Notes: generated from the letters alone by a model not told the origin. A DNA stretch of 64,000 nucleotides from Cymodocea nodosa (GCA_036874045.1 CM072339.1:4595501-4659500), one strand, 5' to 3'. Shown: positions 11,923-26,000, numbered from the stretch's first letter. Program-made: numbers and translations.

Positions 11923-12900
11923 TTTTTTGTTGAAAACTCCCTATCTATATGTAGGGTGGGGACTTCAATCAAAAAAAGTAAATGATAGGGACTGAACCAA
12001 TAGAATACCCAATCCTAGGAAGACTGGTGGAGACAATAGAGAAGTGAGCATCTACAGCAATGCAGAGTCAATTGGCCTCTATGTAGCATGTTCCAACCTA
12101 TTCACTTGCCTCCTCACGGTCTAAATGAGATCCCAACAAGGGTGAGCTTGCCAACAAGTGCAGGTCTTATCTAAAATCATGTTAATGGCCTGTTTAGAAT
12201 CAAATTCAACAATGATTTTCTTTGTGTTCAGTCCAATGCTTCCACAGGTTTCAAACATGTCTAGAATGGCTCTGATCTCAACAACCACAAGCATAAGATT
12301 AGGATAGTAATTTGAGTATGTGGCAATGACATTTGCTTTATAATCTTTAATTAACCCCCCACAGCTAGCAGAACAAGCCACCGATGAAGCATCAACATTA
12401 TTAAGCTTCAAACATCCCACCTCTGTTGGCTCCCTTGCACACCATAGAAATGAGCCTTCTCTAGAGGTTAAGACATTGAGCATTCAGCTTTGAAAGGATG
12501 TTCCACTCTTGGACAGACTTGGCAGGAGGCATCTTGGCATGGAGGATAAGATCCTTGATTACGTTAAAAGTCCTATGCAGAATGTTCTTCAAACTCTCTT
12601 CCTTAAATCTTAACTGCACACCACTCCTTCCAGGTTTCCAACAAAAAGGTAGCACAACAAATTTTTCAAGCTTTCTTCTGGAAATCTTGGCCCTGAATTT
12701 GAGTGCTGCACATCACCCCATTCGTGCCAGTGGGAAGAGTTTTGTCAAAGACCGCCCGTTTAAATAGAGGCCTAACTGGCCCATTCAACTTGAAAAAATA
12801 AGTGATCGGCAAACGATTCCTCCCTGATATGCAAACAGCAAGGACAAATAAGTTTACCTTTGCTTTTCAGATTAGTTTCAATTTCAACGTGTTGCTCACG
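11923..12900 (-). mobile_element. L1-type LINE 3' fragment with zinc-binding and RNase H domains
   Basis: In the minus direction the order is a zinc-binding block near 12860-12780 (CPCCLHIREESFADHLFF), a linker, and an RNase H domain near 12470-12130. The RNase H pieces are CLKLNNVDASSVACSASCGG, EIRAILD and VEFDSKQAINMI. A run of T at about 11924-11931 would be the poly(A) end. Unlike the LINE at 1900-3733, the RNase H domain survives as a 120-codon frame. The reverse transcriptase itself is absent, so the copy is 5'-truncated. It lies in the 3' flank of the importin gene, pointing the same way. Confidence 0.75.
12121..12483 (-). pseudogene. LINE RNase H domain (RVT_3 type)
   Basis: A 120-codon frame shows the RNase H fold elements of plant LINEs: CLKLNNVDASSVACSASCGG, GLIKDYKANVIATYSNYY, then EIRAILD, then VEFDSKQAINMI. 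First and third acidic positions are visible (D in NNVDAS, D in EFDS), so the domain itself is fairly well kept. The upstream frame 12461-12655 (ILHAKMPPAKSVQEWNIL) is the linker to the zinc-binding block. Without a reverse transcriptase it cannot serve the element. Confidence 0.65.
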
Positions 12901-13857
12901 AGAAATTTCCTAATTTTAGCTATTTTTTGGAATGCCTGAAAATTTTGAAATAATGTCGTTTTCAGCTCTTTCATATTCAATGATTTATTAATTTAACCTC
13001 CTTTTGGTTAAAAGTCTTTCTATAGGTGTTGGAATAAATATTCTTTCCTTTAATATTTACCCTCTTACCTTGCAAAAAAATTTCAACGTATTGCAATCAT
13101 ACACTGGATTACCACCACAGATCGTTGCAATCATGCCATTAAATGATCCGACAGATAATTTGTGCCAAATTAACTGCACCTAAAAAGAAATTCAGGATAT
13201 ACCTCACTTTTACAGATGTTTCTTAGCTACAAAGAATTATAATGCGTGTCTGATAAGTCAGTATTTATTTTCTTCAAACAAAAATAACCACTCCAAATGT
13301 GTAAATAAAAGAATAAATAGTCATAGTACATAACCAGTGACAGAGACAACTCCCATTACCGATGAAATAAATAGCACGCCAAATGTCTACTACAGGATTC
13401 CTAGAAGAAATGCGAATTCCTCGATCATATACACTCTATACTGCCAATCTCAGAACCAGCAGAAAAGCAAAAATGAATTTAGATAAAATAAAACATAAAC
13501 ACCATCTTTATCTCACCAAAACGACCCTCTTAGGGAACACTAAACAAACCTTCCATCTGACGTCTACGGGAACTGCGAATTCCATAGGTCATCAGCAGCA
13601 CAGCAAAAGTTCTAACCCATTGGAATGAACTTTTAGTCGTGCAAGAGAAAAATGGAGACGCGACCAAGCTCTCACACCAAATGGAAAAAATTGGCAAGTT
13701 GAATACGCCGTCATATCACAAATGCATAACCCAGATACGTTGGAAAGCCCCAGGTATGCATTTGTCAGAAAAGCTGCTAATCTTGGCCCAGTATGACTGG
13801 CAAGAGGAACTCAATTGGTAAATTCCATTTGTTGATTTCAAATCCATGCATATCTCA
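12901..13857 (-). other. 3' flank and probable 3' UTR of the importin gene
   Basis: This sequence follows the stop codon of the importin gene on the minus strand. Short plus-strand frames (13383-13628, 13639-13821) resemble nothing known and lie antisense to the expected 3' UTR. A canonical AATAAA (minus strand) lies at 13264-13269, about 590 bp after the stop, and is one possible poly(A) signal. I cannot prove the transcript end from sequence alone. Confidence 0.35.
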
Positions 13858-14006
13858 TTAAGAAGCTGATTTCTCGAGCTTTTCTTTCTCTAATTCCGTT
13901 CTTCTTACCTCGGCATGTTGAGCTATACCACTGGCAAGCGACTGATGATGGAAATCCATTGTTTGCATCAGACACTGGAACCTAGAAGGGTTTGATGCTT
14001 GTGCGA
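13858..14006 (-). CDS. SAD2: SAD2-type importin, last exon
   Basis: This exon encodes [13 protein letters not shown] and [20 protein letters not shown], ending at TAA (13858-13860). A charged helix at the C-terminus is normal for the family. Confidence 0.92.
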
Positions 14007-17000
14007 CTGAATAAAGCAATTGTATTGCCAAAAATAAGTTAAAATAAGTAAAGAATTATTGGCATTATATAAGCACATTTGAATCAGTGAAATATAAACT
14101 TTACCGTTGATGGTATCAACAAAGAAAATAAAAGGATCGACTTCATCAATAGGAGATTGTAACTCTTCATCATCGCTGTAGTTGTCATCTGAGTCATCAT
14201 CATCTGCATGGAATGCCCTTGCCTGCGATTTAAAGGGTAAAGTTAGAAAATGACAGCAAAGTAATGGATTAGAAAATTTCTAAGTAATTTATTTCTAGGG
14301 AGTCTACATGCTTGAGCTTGACCAAAAAAAACTACTAATTGCATGAGAACATTTAATGAGTTCACATATTTTGCATTGCTTTTTCATTCAACAAATAAGC
14401 ATGCATCAAAGACTTTTGATAGTTGATGAATTTGAATATAAATATGAACTAGACAAGTGTAAAGGTTAGTTTGTTAAAGGAATGACTTGGTCAAAAGCTC
14501 ATTTAGCTTCTCAATTCAAAAGATCCAAGAAGTTTCTATTCTTGGAAGCTCAAAAAAAACAAAAAACTTTTGAGAGCTGAAGCTTGAAAACTCGATAAGT
14601 TTCAGCTAATTGTTGTCATATTAAAAACAATCCAAATGGGGCACAGATGGTATCCTTCATCCTTGGCTTCCAATTGGAACTAAAAACTGTAGTCCAAATA
14701 GAAAATAAAAGATAGCATCCTCAAGATTTTTCAATGCAAGAAAACATTCACCATTTATAGTAAATGTCTGATTTGGATCAACACAATCTTCACAAACCTG
14801 GGCTGCTAACTTTTGAAGTTTGAGACTACTAGCTTCATCTCCATCTTCAGCATCAACTCCCATTTCATCCTCATCGTCGTCATCTTCTTCTTCCTCATCA
14901 TCTTGAAAGCCATCCATATCATCATCATTGCCCTCATCTTCTTTGCTTGCTTCTGTTAACATAGAAAAACAAAAAATAGCCACTTGTGAAAGACAAATCA
15001 AATCAGTAGCATATTGACAATGAGGATGAGGAAAAAATATTGCAGGGTATTGGCATCAATATCTATATATGATATGAGCAGAGAAAAAGGGATATGATAT
15101 GGCTTTTGTTATGCAAGAAAATGTAAAAAGAAGAAAGCATTACTCATATTCTTTGAAGGTTATAATGAATGCCATTATAACTTGTTAGAGTTTATGAATA
15201 AATAGATTCTTATGCGAATCCCAAATAGTGTTATTTGTTGTAAGTGGGTTTAGTCTCACGTTACTTATGTTGTGTTTGCTCTATGTAACCTTCATAAATA
15301 GAGGCCTTATATTATCATAGTAAAATCAATCCACTTCCACTTATTTCCTTTATTTTAACATGGTATTAAAGCTTAGATTTTAAGAGTCCAAAAAGTATGA
15401 GATCTAGGTATTGAGGATGAAAATCCTATCCCCCATCTTGCCAAGCACCACTGCCAATGGCCCCTGTTGAGGCCAACACCACCAACTTCAATGGTTTGTG
15501 TTTGCCCATTGAAGCTGTTGCTAACACTCCCACATCAAGTTCCTCTCCTGTTGTTCGCCTGATTTTTTTCACCAACAATTTTTGCTACCCTTCCTTTGCA
15601 CCACCCACTCACCACTATCTGTCACTCCACCCCACCTGTAAACCCTACCATTGTCAACAAAACAAGGGTAGAAACCCTACCTTCCTCTCACATCACTCCC
15701 TCGCCATTTCCTGCTTCACGGTTCCACCTCTAAAAACAGCAACTCACAAAACCCAACAACTCAACAACAAATCTAGGTGCTGAAGTCATGAGGCAGCACT
15801 GGTACCAATTACCCATGTGTTTGCCACTATGTCTACACCCATTAGAGTTATAGAGGGAGAGATGAGAAGTTGCAGATGGAAAGAGAAGAGAGGGGAAAGA
15901 AAAGGAAAAAGAAGATAGCAGAAATAAAAGGAGAGAAAAAAAAAGAAAAAAAAAAAAGGAGAGAAAAAGGTGAAAAAAGGAGGGGGAGGGAAGAAAAAAG
16001 AAAAAAAATAATTTATTACATAAAAATTGTGTTAACAAAGGGTGGAAGTTGATAAAAAAGGAGAATGTTAAAAAAATTAATGAAATTTAAAAAAAAAAAA
16101 GAACAAGGAAAGGAAAACAATGTTAAATATGCTTTAAACTACAAAAATCCTATTATTATGAAGTGCAAGTGCTATCACATGCAAGTTCCCATGCATGTTT
16201 ATCCCGTTTTGTCCATGTCATCCTTGTTGTGTTGAAACTAAATTTAGCAACTAATTTTCAATTATTATGTTTCCCTTATCTCCATGTCAAGCCACTTAGT
16301 ATAGTGGACAGTTATTTGTATAGACGTATAAAAACCTTTATTGTGTATGAAAAGAGATGTAGCATTTTCATCTCCTACAAATACTGTTTTCACTCTTTTA
16401 TCTTCTTTGTTTTCACCTTCCACACTTCTTCCACCAATCTCTTATTAAAGGAACAGATTTGGGTTATCAAGACCTAAATCAAAAAACACTTTTAACATCT
16501 AGTATCAGAGCACCAAGTTCTGAACCTGAGAATTCTATGATCTTCTCAAAAGATTATGGACTCAGAATCAAGTTACAACCAACTTGTTCCACCAATTTTC
16601 GATGGTGAAAATTGGCAACATTGGGCAATTCGGATGGAGACTGATTTGGATGCCCTAGATCTGTAGAAAGCTGTGAAAGATGATTATGAAGTTCCACAAT
16701 TACCACATAATCCCACCATGGTGTAAATCAAGAATCACAAGGAGAGGAAGACAAGGAAGTTTAGAGCCAAGACCTGCCTATTTTCTGTTGTCTCTCTCTC
16801 ACAGTCTTCACTCGGATTATGTCTCTAAAGTCAGCCAAGGAAATCTGGACCTATCTCAAGGAGGAATATGTGGGTGATGAAAGAGTTAAAGGTATGAAAT
16901 TGTTAAATTTGATTAGAGAATTTGAATTATTAAAGATGGAGGACACTGAAAGTATAAAGGAGTACACAAATAAACTTCTTGAGGTTGTCAATAAAATTTG

Positions 17001-20000
17001 ATTATTGGGAACCATTTTTTCAGATTCTAGAATCGTAGAAAATATTCTAGTAATAGTCCCTGAAATGTATGAAGCCCCCATCACCATCCTTGAAAACGCT
17101 AGAGATAATAATCAGGGAAGAAAATGAGGAAGGAAGAAGAAGATCATCATTGCCATAAGTCTAGGAAAGGGAGAACCCTATTTATACATACAAGGCATAA
17201 ATGGATCCCAAGATCCATATAAGTCTAGGTCCATATAGAGACTTAGAGAAATACTAACTAGCTAACACTCCCCCTCAAGTTGAATAGTATATATATCAAG
17301 GAGTTTCAGCTTACTACAAAGATTTTCAAAATTCTTAACACTAAGGCCTTTGGTGAAAATATTAGCTACTTGATCTTTTGATCGAGTGAATAGAATAGAT
17401 ATAACTTTCTTCAACACATTATCTTAAATAAAATAACAATCAACTTCAATGTACTTGGTTCGTTCATGGAATGTAGAATTATTGGCAATGTAAGTTGTAG
17501 CTTGATTGTCACAAAATATCAACATTGGCTTGTGAACATCAATTCCAAGCTCCCGTAGTAAAGCTTTTAACCACATCATTTCAGCAGCAGCTTGAGACAT
17601 ACTTCTATATTTAGCTTCAGCACTAGCCTTGGATATCACATTTTGCTTCTTGCTCCATGTGACAAGATTGCCACTAAGATATGTCAAGAATCCAAAGATA
17701 GATTTTCTGGTAGTCTTATCACCAACATATCCAACATTAGAATATCCAACAATACATGACCATGTTTTTCATAAAGAAGTCATTTGTCTGGAGCCCTTTT
17801 GATGTATGATAGTACATGAACAACACCTCAAAGGTGATATCTGGTCAGGTGACAATTAGATAGATGAGTTTGCCAACAAAATGCCTATATCTACTAAAAT
17901 TTTCAAACAAAGGAGATGTTTCATCGCAAAAGGAGTGATTTTGTTCCATCAGGGTGCTCTCTAGTTAGACACCCTGCCAACCCTATTTCTTGTAGTATAT
18001 CTAGGGCATATTTCTGTTAAGACAAGGAAACTCTTTCCTTGGAATAAGTCATTTTAATCCCCAGAAAATATCTTGATTTTCCCATGTCTTTTATGACAAA
18101 GTGTTTGCTAAGGATTTGGTTTCATTGATGCCCTACAAATTACTATCTATTAGCAACATATCATCCACATAAACTACAAGTAAGACAACTCCTCTAAAGG
18201 TGTGCTTGACAAAGATAGAGTAATTAACACAGTAGTTGTCAAAACCATCACTCTACAAGACAGTGCAAAATTTTTCAAACTATGTCTTTGGACTCTATTT
18301 GAGATCATAAATAACCTTGTGAAGTAAGCAGACTTGTGATATCTCCCCTTGAGCAATATATCCTGAAAGTTGCTCCATATAGACAATTTCATCCAAATCA
18401 CCATAAAAAAAGACATTTTTGGCATCAAGTTGAACAAAGGGTCAAGATTAATTGACTGCCATGGAAAGTAACACCCAAATAGAATCAAGGTGAGTCACAA
18501 GAGAAAAGCTTTCAAAATAGTCCACTTCATATTCCAAAGAGAAACCTTTGGCCACTAAATAAGTTTTGTATCTGTCAATAGTACCATCAGATTTGCATTT
18601 GATTGTGTACACCCATCTACATGTAACAACATTTGTTCTTTCAGAATGGGAAACCAAAGCCTAAGTGCCACAAGAGAAGAGAGTCTGCATTTCATCATCC
18701 ATAGCTACCTTCCAATGTGGAACAGTGAGAGCATCCTGGATAGATGTGGGTAAAGACTATGCAAAGATGGTTAGGGCAAACTAGCAAAAGGTGGGGTGAA
18801 GGTTAGTATAAGAGATAACATTGAATAAGAGGTATTGAATACAAGACTAGGTGCCCTTCCTTAGAGAAATAGGAAGGTCATCCTAAGGTGTGACATTAGA
18901 CTCACTATCAAAGGTAGAGGATGGCACCATAGGAGTGAGAGCATGAGGTCAATGACTATATACCTATAATGGTGGTGAGTTGTGATGGTCCTACATAAGA
19001 GGCGGAGTGGCACTTAGCGTTTGATCCCCTAGAAGATCAATAGGAGGTGAGGAGGAAGGTGAAGCAATAATGGGAGTAATGGAAGAAACCTCACCAACAT
19101 AATATGGTTATGACTCAAAAAGATAACATCTCTAGAGATGATGTATCGCCGAGTGGGAGGATGATAGAGATGATATTCTTTTTGAGTAAGAGAATAATCA
19201 ACAAAGACACATTTAAGTGTACAAGCAGATAGCTTGTCAAGATTAGGTGTAAAATCTTGAACAAAGGCAATACACTCAAAGACCTTTGGAGGAAAATGAA
19301 AAGACTCTTTATTGGGATACAGCCAATGGAAAGAAATGACTCCTAAAAGAGTGGAGGACATCCTATTAATCAAGTAGATTGAAGTAAAAATGACATCAGA
19401 CTACAGAAATTTTGAAACATACATTTATAGCATTATGGCATGGGCAACATCGATAATATGTCAATGTTTTTGTTCAACAATACTATTTTATTGAGATGTA
19501 TGATGACACATGGTTTGATGGATGATTCCAATAGAAGAGCAAGCACCCTAAAAATCGTTTTGCATAAATTTCAAGGCATTATCAATGTGCAATATTTTTA
19601 GACACAAAAGTGATTTTGTATTTCTACAATAAAATTTTTGAAAACATGAAGAATACTACGATGATCTTTCAATAAATAGACCCAAGATACATAAGAGTAA
19701 TCATTAACAAACATCACATAATATTTATATTTTGAAATAGACATGACTCTACTTAAACCTCAAATGTCACAGTGAACAAGATCAAACATATGCTCAAAAG
19801 ACACAAGACGTAACTACTTAAAGGATGCATGGGTATGCTTCCCAAGCTGACATGACTCAATCAAAAGAGGAAATAAAAACCAAGGAAGAGCCTAACAAAG
19901 TTTTTGCCAAGACAAGTGACCGAGAAGATAGTGCCATAAGATGGAGAGCTCCATGTTGAATGTACAAACCATCAAACTATGAAATATATAATCACGAACC

Positions 20001-23000
20001 AACAGATATGTTTCAAAAGATTGAGGTCTATGCCCTAAACCAATCTTTCACCCTATTTGCAAGTCCTAAAAGGTGACATGAAAAGAAAAGAAGGTAGTTG
20101 AACATTGTAATTGAATGGTAATAGTACTAATAGATAAAATGTTAAAGGAAAAATCAAGGACATAAAGGGCATTGTTCAACTTAATGTAAGAAGAGGCTTG
20201 GATGGTTCCCTTTCCAAAGCATGAAAGGCCATCAACAATGGTTACAAAGGTCTTATCCTAAATAATAGACAAGTGGTCAAAAAAGGTGGAGTTACCTGAA
20301 ATATGAGATGAAGCCTCAGAGTTGATAATCCAAGACTCACAATTGGAGGCAACCAAGGTGGTATTAATACCTAAAAGTGTAGTAGGCTCTTGAGCACTCA
20401 TGGCATTGGAATTCTATCCCTGATATTGAAGAAGGTGTTGATACTTGGCCTGTGAAACGGAAATAGAGAAATCTTTCTTTAAGTTGACATTAGCTTATGG
20501 AGAATAATGTAGATGTGAAAATTTGTCTCAACACTTCTTAAACTTGTGTTCTAATTTTCCACACCACTAACACTTTGACCTCTGACGATCAAAGTGTCCT
20601 GTGTTGCAACTACAGCCTTGTCCCCTAGATGCAACTAATGTAGACTAATCTGTAGCAAGTAATGCTGGTGAGCGGTGGAGACACACATCACTTTGGCAAA
20701 AGTGCCAGCAATATCTAGTATTGTATTTGCACCTAAAACCTATCCTTTAATTTGCAATGTAAGGTTGGAGTTAAGACTGGCTAGATAAACAAGAACAAAT
20801 TCCTCCCGATATCTTTAGAAGGTGGCAATATCTGATGTGGGAGGCTGATATATGTTCAGTTTGTTTATTAGTCACCGAATGATACTATAGTACTCTTGAG
20901 GACTTTTGTCTCCTTGTTTAGTATGAAACAAATCTTCATAAACTTAGAGAATTTTTGAAATATTTTTCTCATATCCAAAGGTTTGGTGTAGATTGTCCCA
21001 CATCTCTTTTAGTCTTCATCATGGATACACCACGTGCTACCTAAGATTCCATGTTGGTCAACATCCATAAGCTGATGGCAGCATCATCAACATACCAATC
21101 TTTGTATCACTTTTGATGTCTGGTGGAGGTGAAACAAGGTGGGATTCTTGATGATAAGTTGCTACAATCCTCTCAAAATTTTGTGTCCAAAGCAAGTAGT
21201 TTGATCCATTTAAGTTTTTCAAAGATTCCAAGAAAGCTTCAAATGAGTAAATCACTACCCCATCTTTTAGAAGAGGATGCTATAGTTGTGAGGAAGTAAT
21301 AAAGGATGAAAAAGGAACACTGGGGGTATGACTCTAGCCAATAAAATATCAAATTAACAACCCCTTAATTGCTAGACAGAAAGACATCCAATAGGAAACT
21401 TGACTATAGAGAGGAACAAACAAAGACTTCACATAAAGAACTAACGGGGAGTTCACTATCCAATCAATTGCAATATCCATTTTCACTGAGCTAACAAAGA
21501 CTACGCATGAGGAACTGACGGACGAAGAGCTTCAATCGACAGCAAAGAAGACGATTGAATCTCTAGTAGTTGTCCTAACATGAGGTAGCCATGTGTGGCA
21601 CAAAGCTTGACATTTGACAACTTGGTGAAGACTAAGGAGGAGATGCATGGGATAGACGGCTAACAACAAGGCACTAGGGGCAAAGACAATCAACGACCAA
21701 ATGTAGAGTTGGAGTAGACAATGACTGAAGGCCTGACACTTAACCAAAAGTTGAGACAAACAACTATTCATGATAGACGAACAACCACATCATGTAACCA
21801 TAGTAGCGAATGCATGCACAAGGAGGGCGGTCCAATCAATCTTCAAGATTACAAAGGTTGACCTTAGTCCTAAATATGTGAAAGAAGTAAAAAAAAAAGG
21901 TGGAAACCCTAATCACTGCTTTGATACCAAGTAATCAGGGTAGAAAATGAGGAAGGAAGAAAAGATCATCATTGCTTAGGAAAGGGAGAACCTTATTTAT
22001 ACATACAAGGTATAAATGGATCCCAAGATCCATATAAGTCTAGGTCCATATAAGGACTTAGAGAAATACTAACTAGCTAACAAAGATTTATCTACCATCA
22101 CCTTGACTGAATTATTAAATGCTTTACAAGCACAAGAACAAAGGAGACTGATGCATTAGGAAGGAGCTTTGGTGGTGAAAAATTTAGTCAAGAAAAAGTG
22201 AAAGAAGAAAGGATAGAAAAAATAGGAAGATACAACTGCAAAGCAGAAGTTCAAGTGATGTCAAATAAAAAAAATGGTATCCACCCTGCTAACATTGTGG
22301 AAGAAAAGGTCCTCATCCAAACAAGTGTTGGAGAAGACCTAATGCAAAGTGTACTAAGTGTAATCAACTTGGACATGAGGTTGTGGTGTGTAAATCTATG
22401 GATGCACAACCAGTCCAGAATTCACAAGAACAGGAGGAGTATTTGTTTGCAACAAATGATTTGCACTTGGTAGAAAACTGGCTAATTGATAGTGGGTGTA
22501 CACACTACATGTCATTTGATAGAAGCCTATTCATTGATCTTACTCCAATTCAGAAAGTAAAGATCAAAATTGGAGATGGAAGTTACATGCAAGCAGAAAG
22601 AGAGGGGGTGAGCTGTACTTTCCACCAAATCTTGTAAGAAAATTTTCACTGATGTCCTATATGTTCCTTTTGTTACTCAAAATTTGATTAGCGTAGGTCA
22701 ACTTCTGGAAAATGACTCCAAGATTTATTTTGAAAATGATACTTGTCTCATAATTGATAAACATGATAAAAAATTGTTTCACATTCAGATGAAAGGGAGG
22801 TGTTTTTCTTTTAATCCAGAAAACAATGAAATGACTGCCTATAAATGTGACTTAAAGTGCTGATAACCTACGGCATAGGAGATTGGGTTATTATCATCCT
22901 GATAGGATATCAAAAATGAAAGACCTAAACTTAATTTTAAGGCTGCCTAAATTAAATACCAAGTTTCCCTATTGCACAACATGCCGAATGGGAAAATTTC

Positions 23001-26000
23001 TGCAATGCAGGTCTGCATCCACCACTTGGAAGGTTGAATATAGGCTTCAGCTGATTCACACTGATGTGGTAGGTCTCATGAGCACACCCTCATTGAGTTT
23101 ATTACATCATTTTCATTGATGATTACTCTAGGTTTTGTTGGATTTATTTCATGAAAACGAAATCAGATGTTTCAACAATATTCTGGAAGTTTAAAAATCT
23201 GGTAGAAAACTAGAATTCTAGCACTATTAAGATTGTGAGGTTCAATAATGAAAAGGAGCATACAGGAAGAGTGTAAGTATTTGTAAGAATTTTGGTATTC
23301 ACCATCAACTCACTACTCCTTATACTCCACAGCAGAATGGAGTAAGTGAGAAAAAAAGCCATTCAATCATGGAAAAGGCTAGATGTATGTTACATCAGAA
23401 AATTTTGACTAAAAATTTATGGGCAGAAGCTTGCAATACGTCTATATCCAAAATAGATTGATGACTGCTGGACTAAATGGATCTCCTCCCTATGAAGCTT
23501 GGTTTTGAAGAAAACCATCACTTCAGCATATGAAAATCTTTGGTTGCATCTGTTATACTCATATACCTTCAATCAAAAGAGATAAGTTGGATAGAAGGGC
23601 TGAAGTAAAGATTTTTGTGGTGTATAGTTCAGTATCTAAAGGATATAAAGTTTATCAACCTATTTCAGGAAAGACGGTAGTCTCTTGAGATAACCTTTAG
23701 TGAAGATCAAGTCTGGAAATGGGATGCAAATGAAGAATCACATCAGAAAATCTAGAATGCTGAACCAGATTTTGAAGATCAAACTGAAGAGGAAGAAAAT
23801 CCTGAAGATCAGAAAATCTTGGGTGACAGAATCGATAATTATCCAGTGAAAGGAGTTAGACCTCTTGCAGAAATTTATGAGAGGCTTAACATTGCCCAAC
23901 TGGAACAAGCATTGGACTGTCCATTATGGAGAAATAGAATAAAGGAAGAGTTGAATTTCATTCAAAAGAATTATATATGGGAACTCATTCCACCACCAAA
24001 GGACAAAAAGATTATTGAAGTGAAGTGGGTTTTTAGAGTTAAATTGAATCCTGATGAGTCAGTAAATAAAAATAAGGCACGATTGATTGTTAAAGGGTAT
24101 TCTCAACAATATGGTATTAATTATTTAGATACCTTTACACCAGTTGCTAGGCTGGACACAGTCAGGCTATTATTGGCAATTTCAACTCAACAAGGTTGGA
24201 GCGTTCATTACCTAGAGAGGGTACTCAAGTACCTTAAGAGGACACAAAACCTTAGAATTCAATTCCAAAGAACAAGTGATTGCAGGCTGAGGGGCTACTC
24301 TGACAGTGACACGGCTAGATCAATGGTAGATTTAAAAAGTACCTCAGAATATTGTTTTGGCTTGGGCACTAACATATTTTGTTGGATCTTCAAAAAAGCA
24401 GGAAAGGGTCACACAATCCACTGCTGAGGCTGAAGTATTGGCGGCAAATGCTGTTGCAAACCAATCTTTATGGCTTAGAAAGATTTTACAAGATCTATAT
24501 TTTGATTAGAAAAATCCAACAGAGGTTACGGTAGACAATCAAACTGCAATTGCCATCTCTCATAGCTCAGCTTTTCATGGTAGGACTAAGCATTTCAATG
24601 TTAAATTGTATGCTTTAAGAGAATCACAGAATCTTCAAAAAATCAACCTCATTTACTGCAAGACTGAAGATCAGCTGTCAAATTTATTTACTAAACCTTT
24701 ACCAACAAGAAGGTTTAATCTACTAAGGAGTAAAATAGGTGTTTGTAGTATTTAAAACATGGGAGAGTGTTAAATATGCTTTAAATTACAAAAATCCTAT
24801 TGTTATGAAATGCACGTGCTATCACATGCAAGTTCCCATGCATGTTTATATTGTTTTGTCTATGTCGTCCATGTTGTATTGAAACTAAATCTAGCAACTG
24901 TTTTTCAATTATTATGTTCCTCTTATCTCCATGTCAAGCCACTTAGTGTAGTGGACAGTTATTTGTATGGATGTATAAAAACTTTTATTGTGTGTATAGA
25001 AAGAGATGTAGCATTTTCATCTCCTATGAATCTTGTTTTCACTCTTCTATCTTCTCTGTTTTCACCTTCCACACTTCTTCCACCAATCTCTCATTAAGAG
25101 AACAGATTTGAGTTATTAAAACCTAAATTAAAAAGCACTTTTAACAAACAAGATAGGAAAAAAGTGTTTAATACTTCATCAACCTCCAATCAAATTAAAT
25201 TATATTTTTCTCGTGTGAGTCTTAACATTGTTTGTCCTCCATGAGGTCAACCTTGATGTTGGACAATATTGTTCTATTACTTTTATTGAATAATTGATGA
25301 TAATTGTATTAGCATTTGTAGGAATATATGTACAAGCCTCCTAATATGTGTAGGTAATTATATGTTGGCCAAATCTAATAATATCAACAATGAATCAAGT
25401 TCTTTATGCAGGTGTTCATAAGTTGATTGAGTCTAATAATGTTAACAATGTATTAGTGTTATACCTGTTAAAGTGTAGTCAACTACGATTTAATCATATT
25501 TCTTACATAGCAATGCTATAACTTCTAGTAGTGTTTATTTCTTATGTATCTCCTTGTTTAGTATGCTATAATTTATTTAAGTATGAGTTTATTGCGTGGT
25601 GGATGTTCCAACTAAAGAGGAAGTATTAAAGTCTAGAAATAAATGAATCCTTGTATAAATCCCAAATAGTGTTGTGTTATAAGTGGGTCTAATCCCACAT
25701 TACATATGTTGTGTTTGTTCTCTCTATTTAGTCTCTATAAATAGAGGCTTTATGTTATCATGGTAAAATTAATCTACTTTCACCTATTTTCTTTGTTCCA
25801 TCATAACTCATACAACAGGAGAAAGTCTATGGTGTTCTTAATTACCCGCAACTTGGTCCTTGTAAGAAACAAGCAGCTCTAGTGTAGCTTTGAATACTCT
25901 TTCCAAGGCCTCTCCTGGAAGTTGATCAGAAGGAAGTGTCAGCAGTGATGTCAGTCCCAAGCAGCAGACTTTTTTATCATGTTCCCTGCAACTTAATCTA

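Larger units (their letters stand above)
17107..22082 (-). mobile_element. Ty1/copia element B, innermost of the nest
   Basis: Short LTRs at 17107-17267 and 21930-22082 flank copia coding in the minus direction. A primer site (minus-strand TGGTATCAAAGC, about 21918-21929) and a polypurine tract (minus-strand GAGGGGGAG near 17268-17276) abut them. Flanking bases GAGAT and AAGAT form a 5-bp target duplication with one change. Removing B and one copy brings the reading frame of element A gag together, which shows that B landed in an existing A. All coding is interrupted, but the YVDD box of its reverse transcriptase is kept. It is in the same direction as the importin gene. Confidence 0.92.
16121..25146 (+). 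mobile_element. Ty1/copia element A, inside C and interrupted by B
   Basis: LTRs of 377 bp (16121-16497) and 379 bp (24768-25146) both start TGTTAAATATGC and end TTTTAACA. A perfect 5-bp duplication AACAA flanks them (16116-16120, 25147-25151). The order gag, protease, integrase, reverse transcriptase, RNase H defines Ty1/copia. Element B was later inserted in gag. Coding is dead through stops and frame changes, and the centre of the reverse transcriptase is deleted. Without B it would be about 4 kb, shorter than an intact copia element. It is antisense to the importin gene. Confidence 0.93.
15183..25803 (+). mobile_element. Non-autonomous LTR element C (outer shell of a three-level nest)
   Basis: LTRs of about 178 bp (15183-15360) and 180 bp (25624-25803) are flanked by an identical 5-bp duplication TAACT (15178-15182, 25804-25808). 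A primer site TGGTATTAAAGC follows the first LTR at 15361. After subtracting element A the interior is only about 1.2 kb. It has no pol-like coding, only a short frame (15457-15783, proline/threonine-rich, no known domain) and a long purine-rich tract at about 15850-16010. This fits a small non-autonomous copia-type derivative dependent on other elements' proteins. Element A sits inside it with its own target duplication, so C is older than A. It resembles element G. It lies antisense to the importin gene. Confidence 0.88.

Noticed and set aside
14657..15001. Reading the acidic exon as one continuous 114-codon frame
   Set aside because: The ends run through intron sequence; splice sites at 14952 and 14798 give the conserved protein and correct phase.
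15730..16052. Open frames on both strands rich in Phe/Leu/Ser or Lys/Glu/Arg
   Set aside because: They are simple translations of the purine-rich tract of element C; no start context, domain or similarity.
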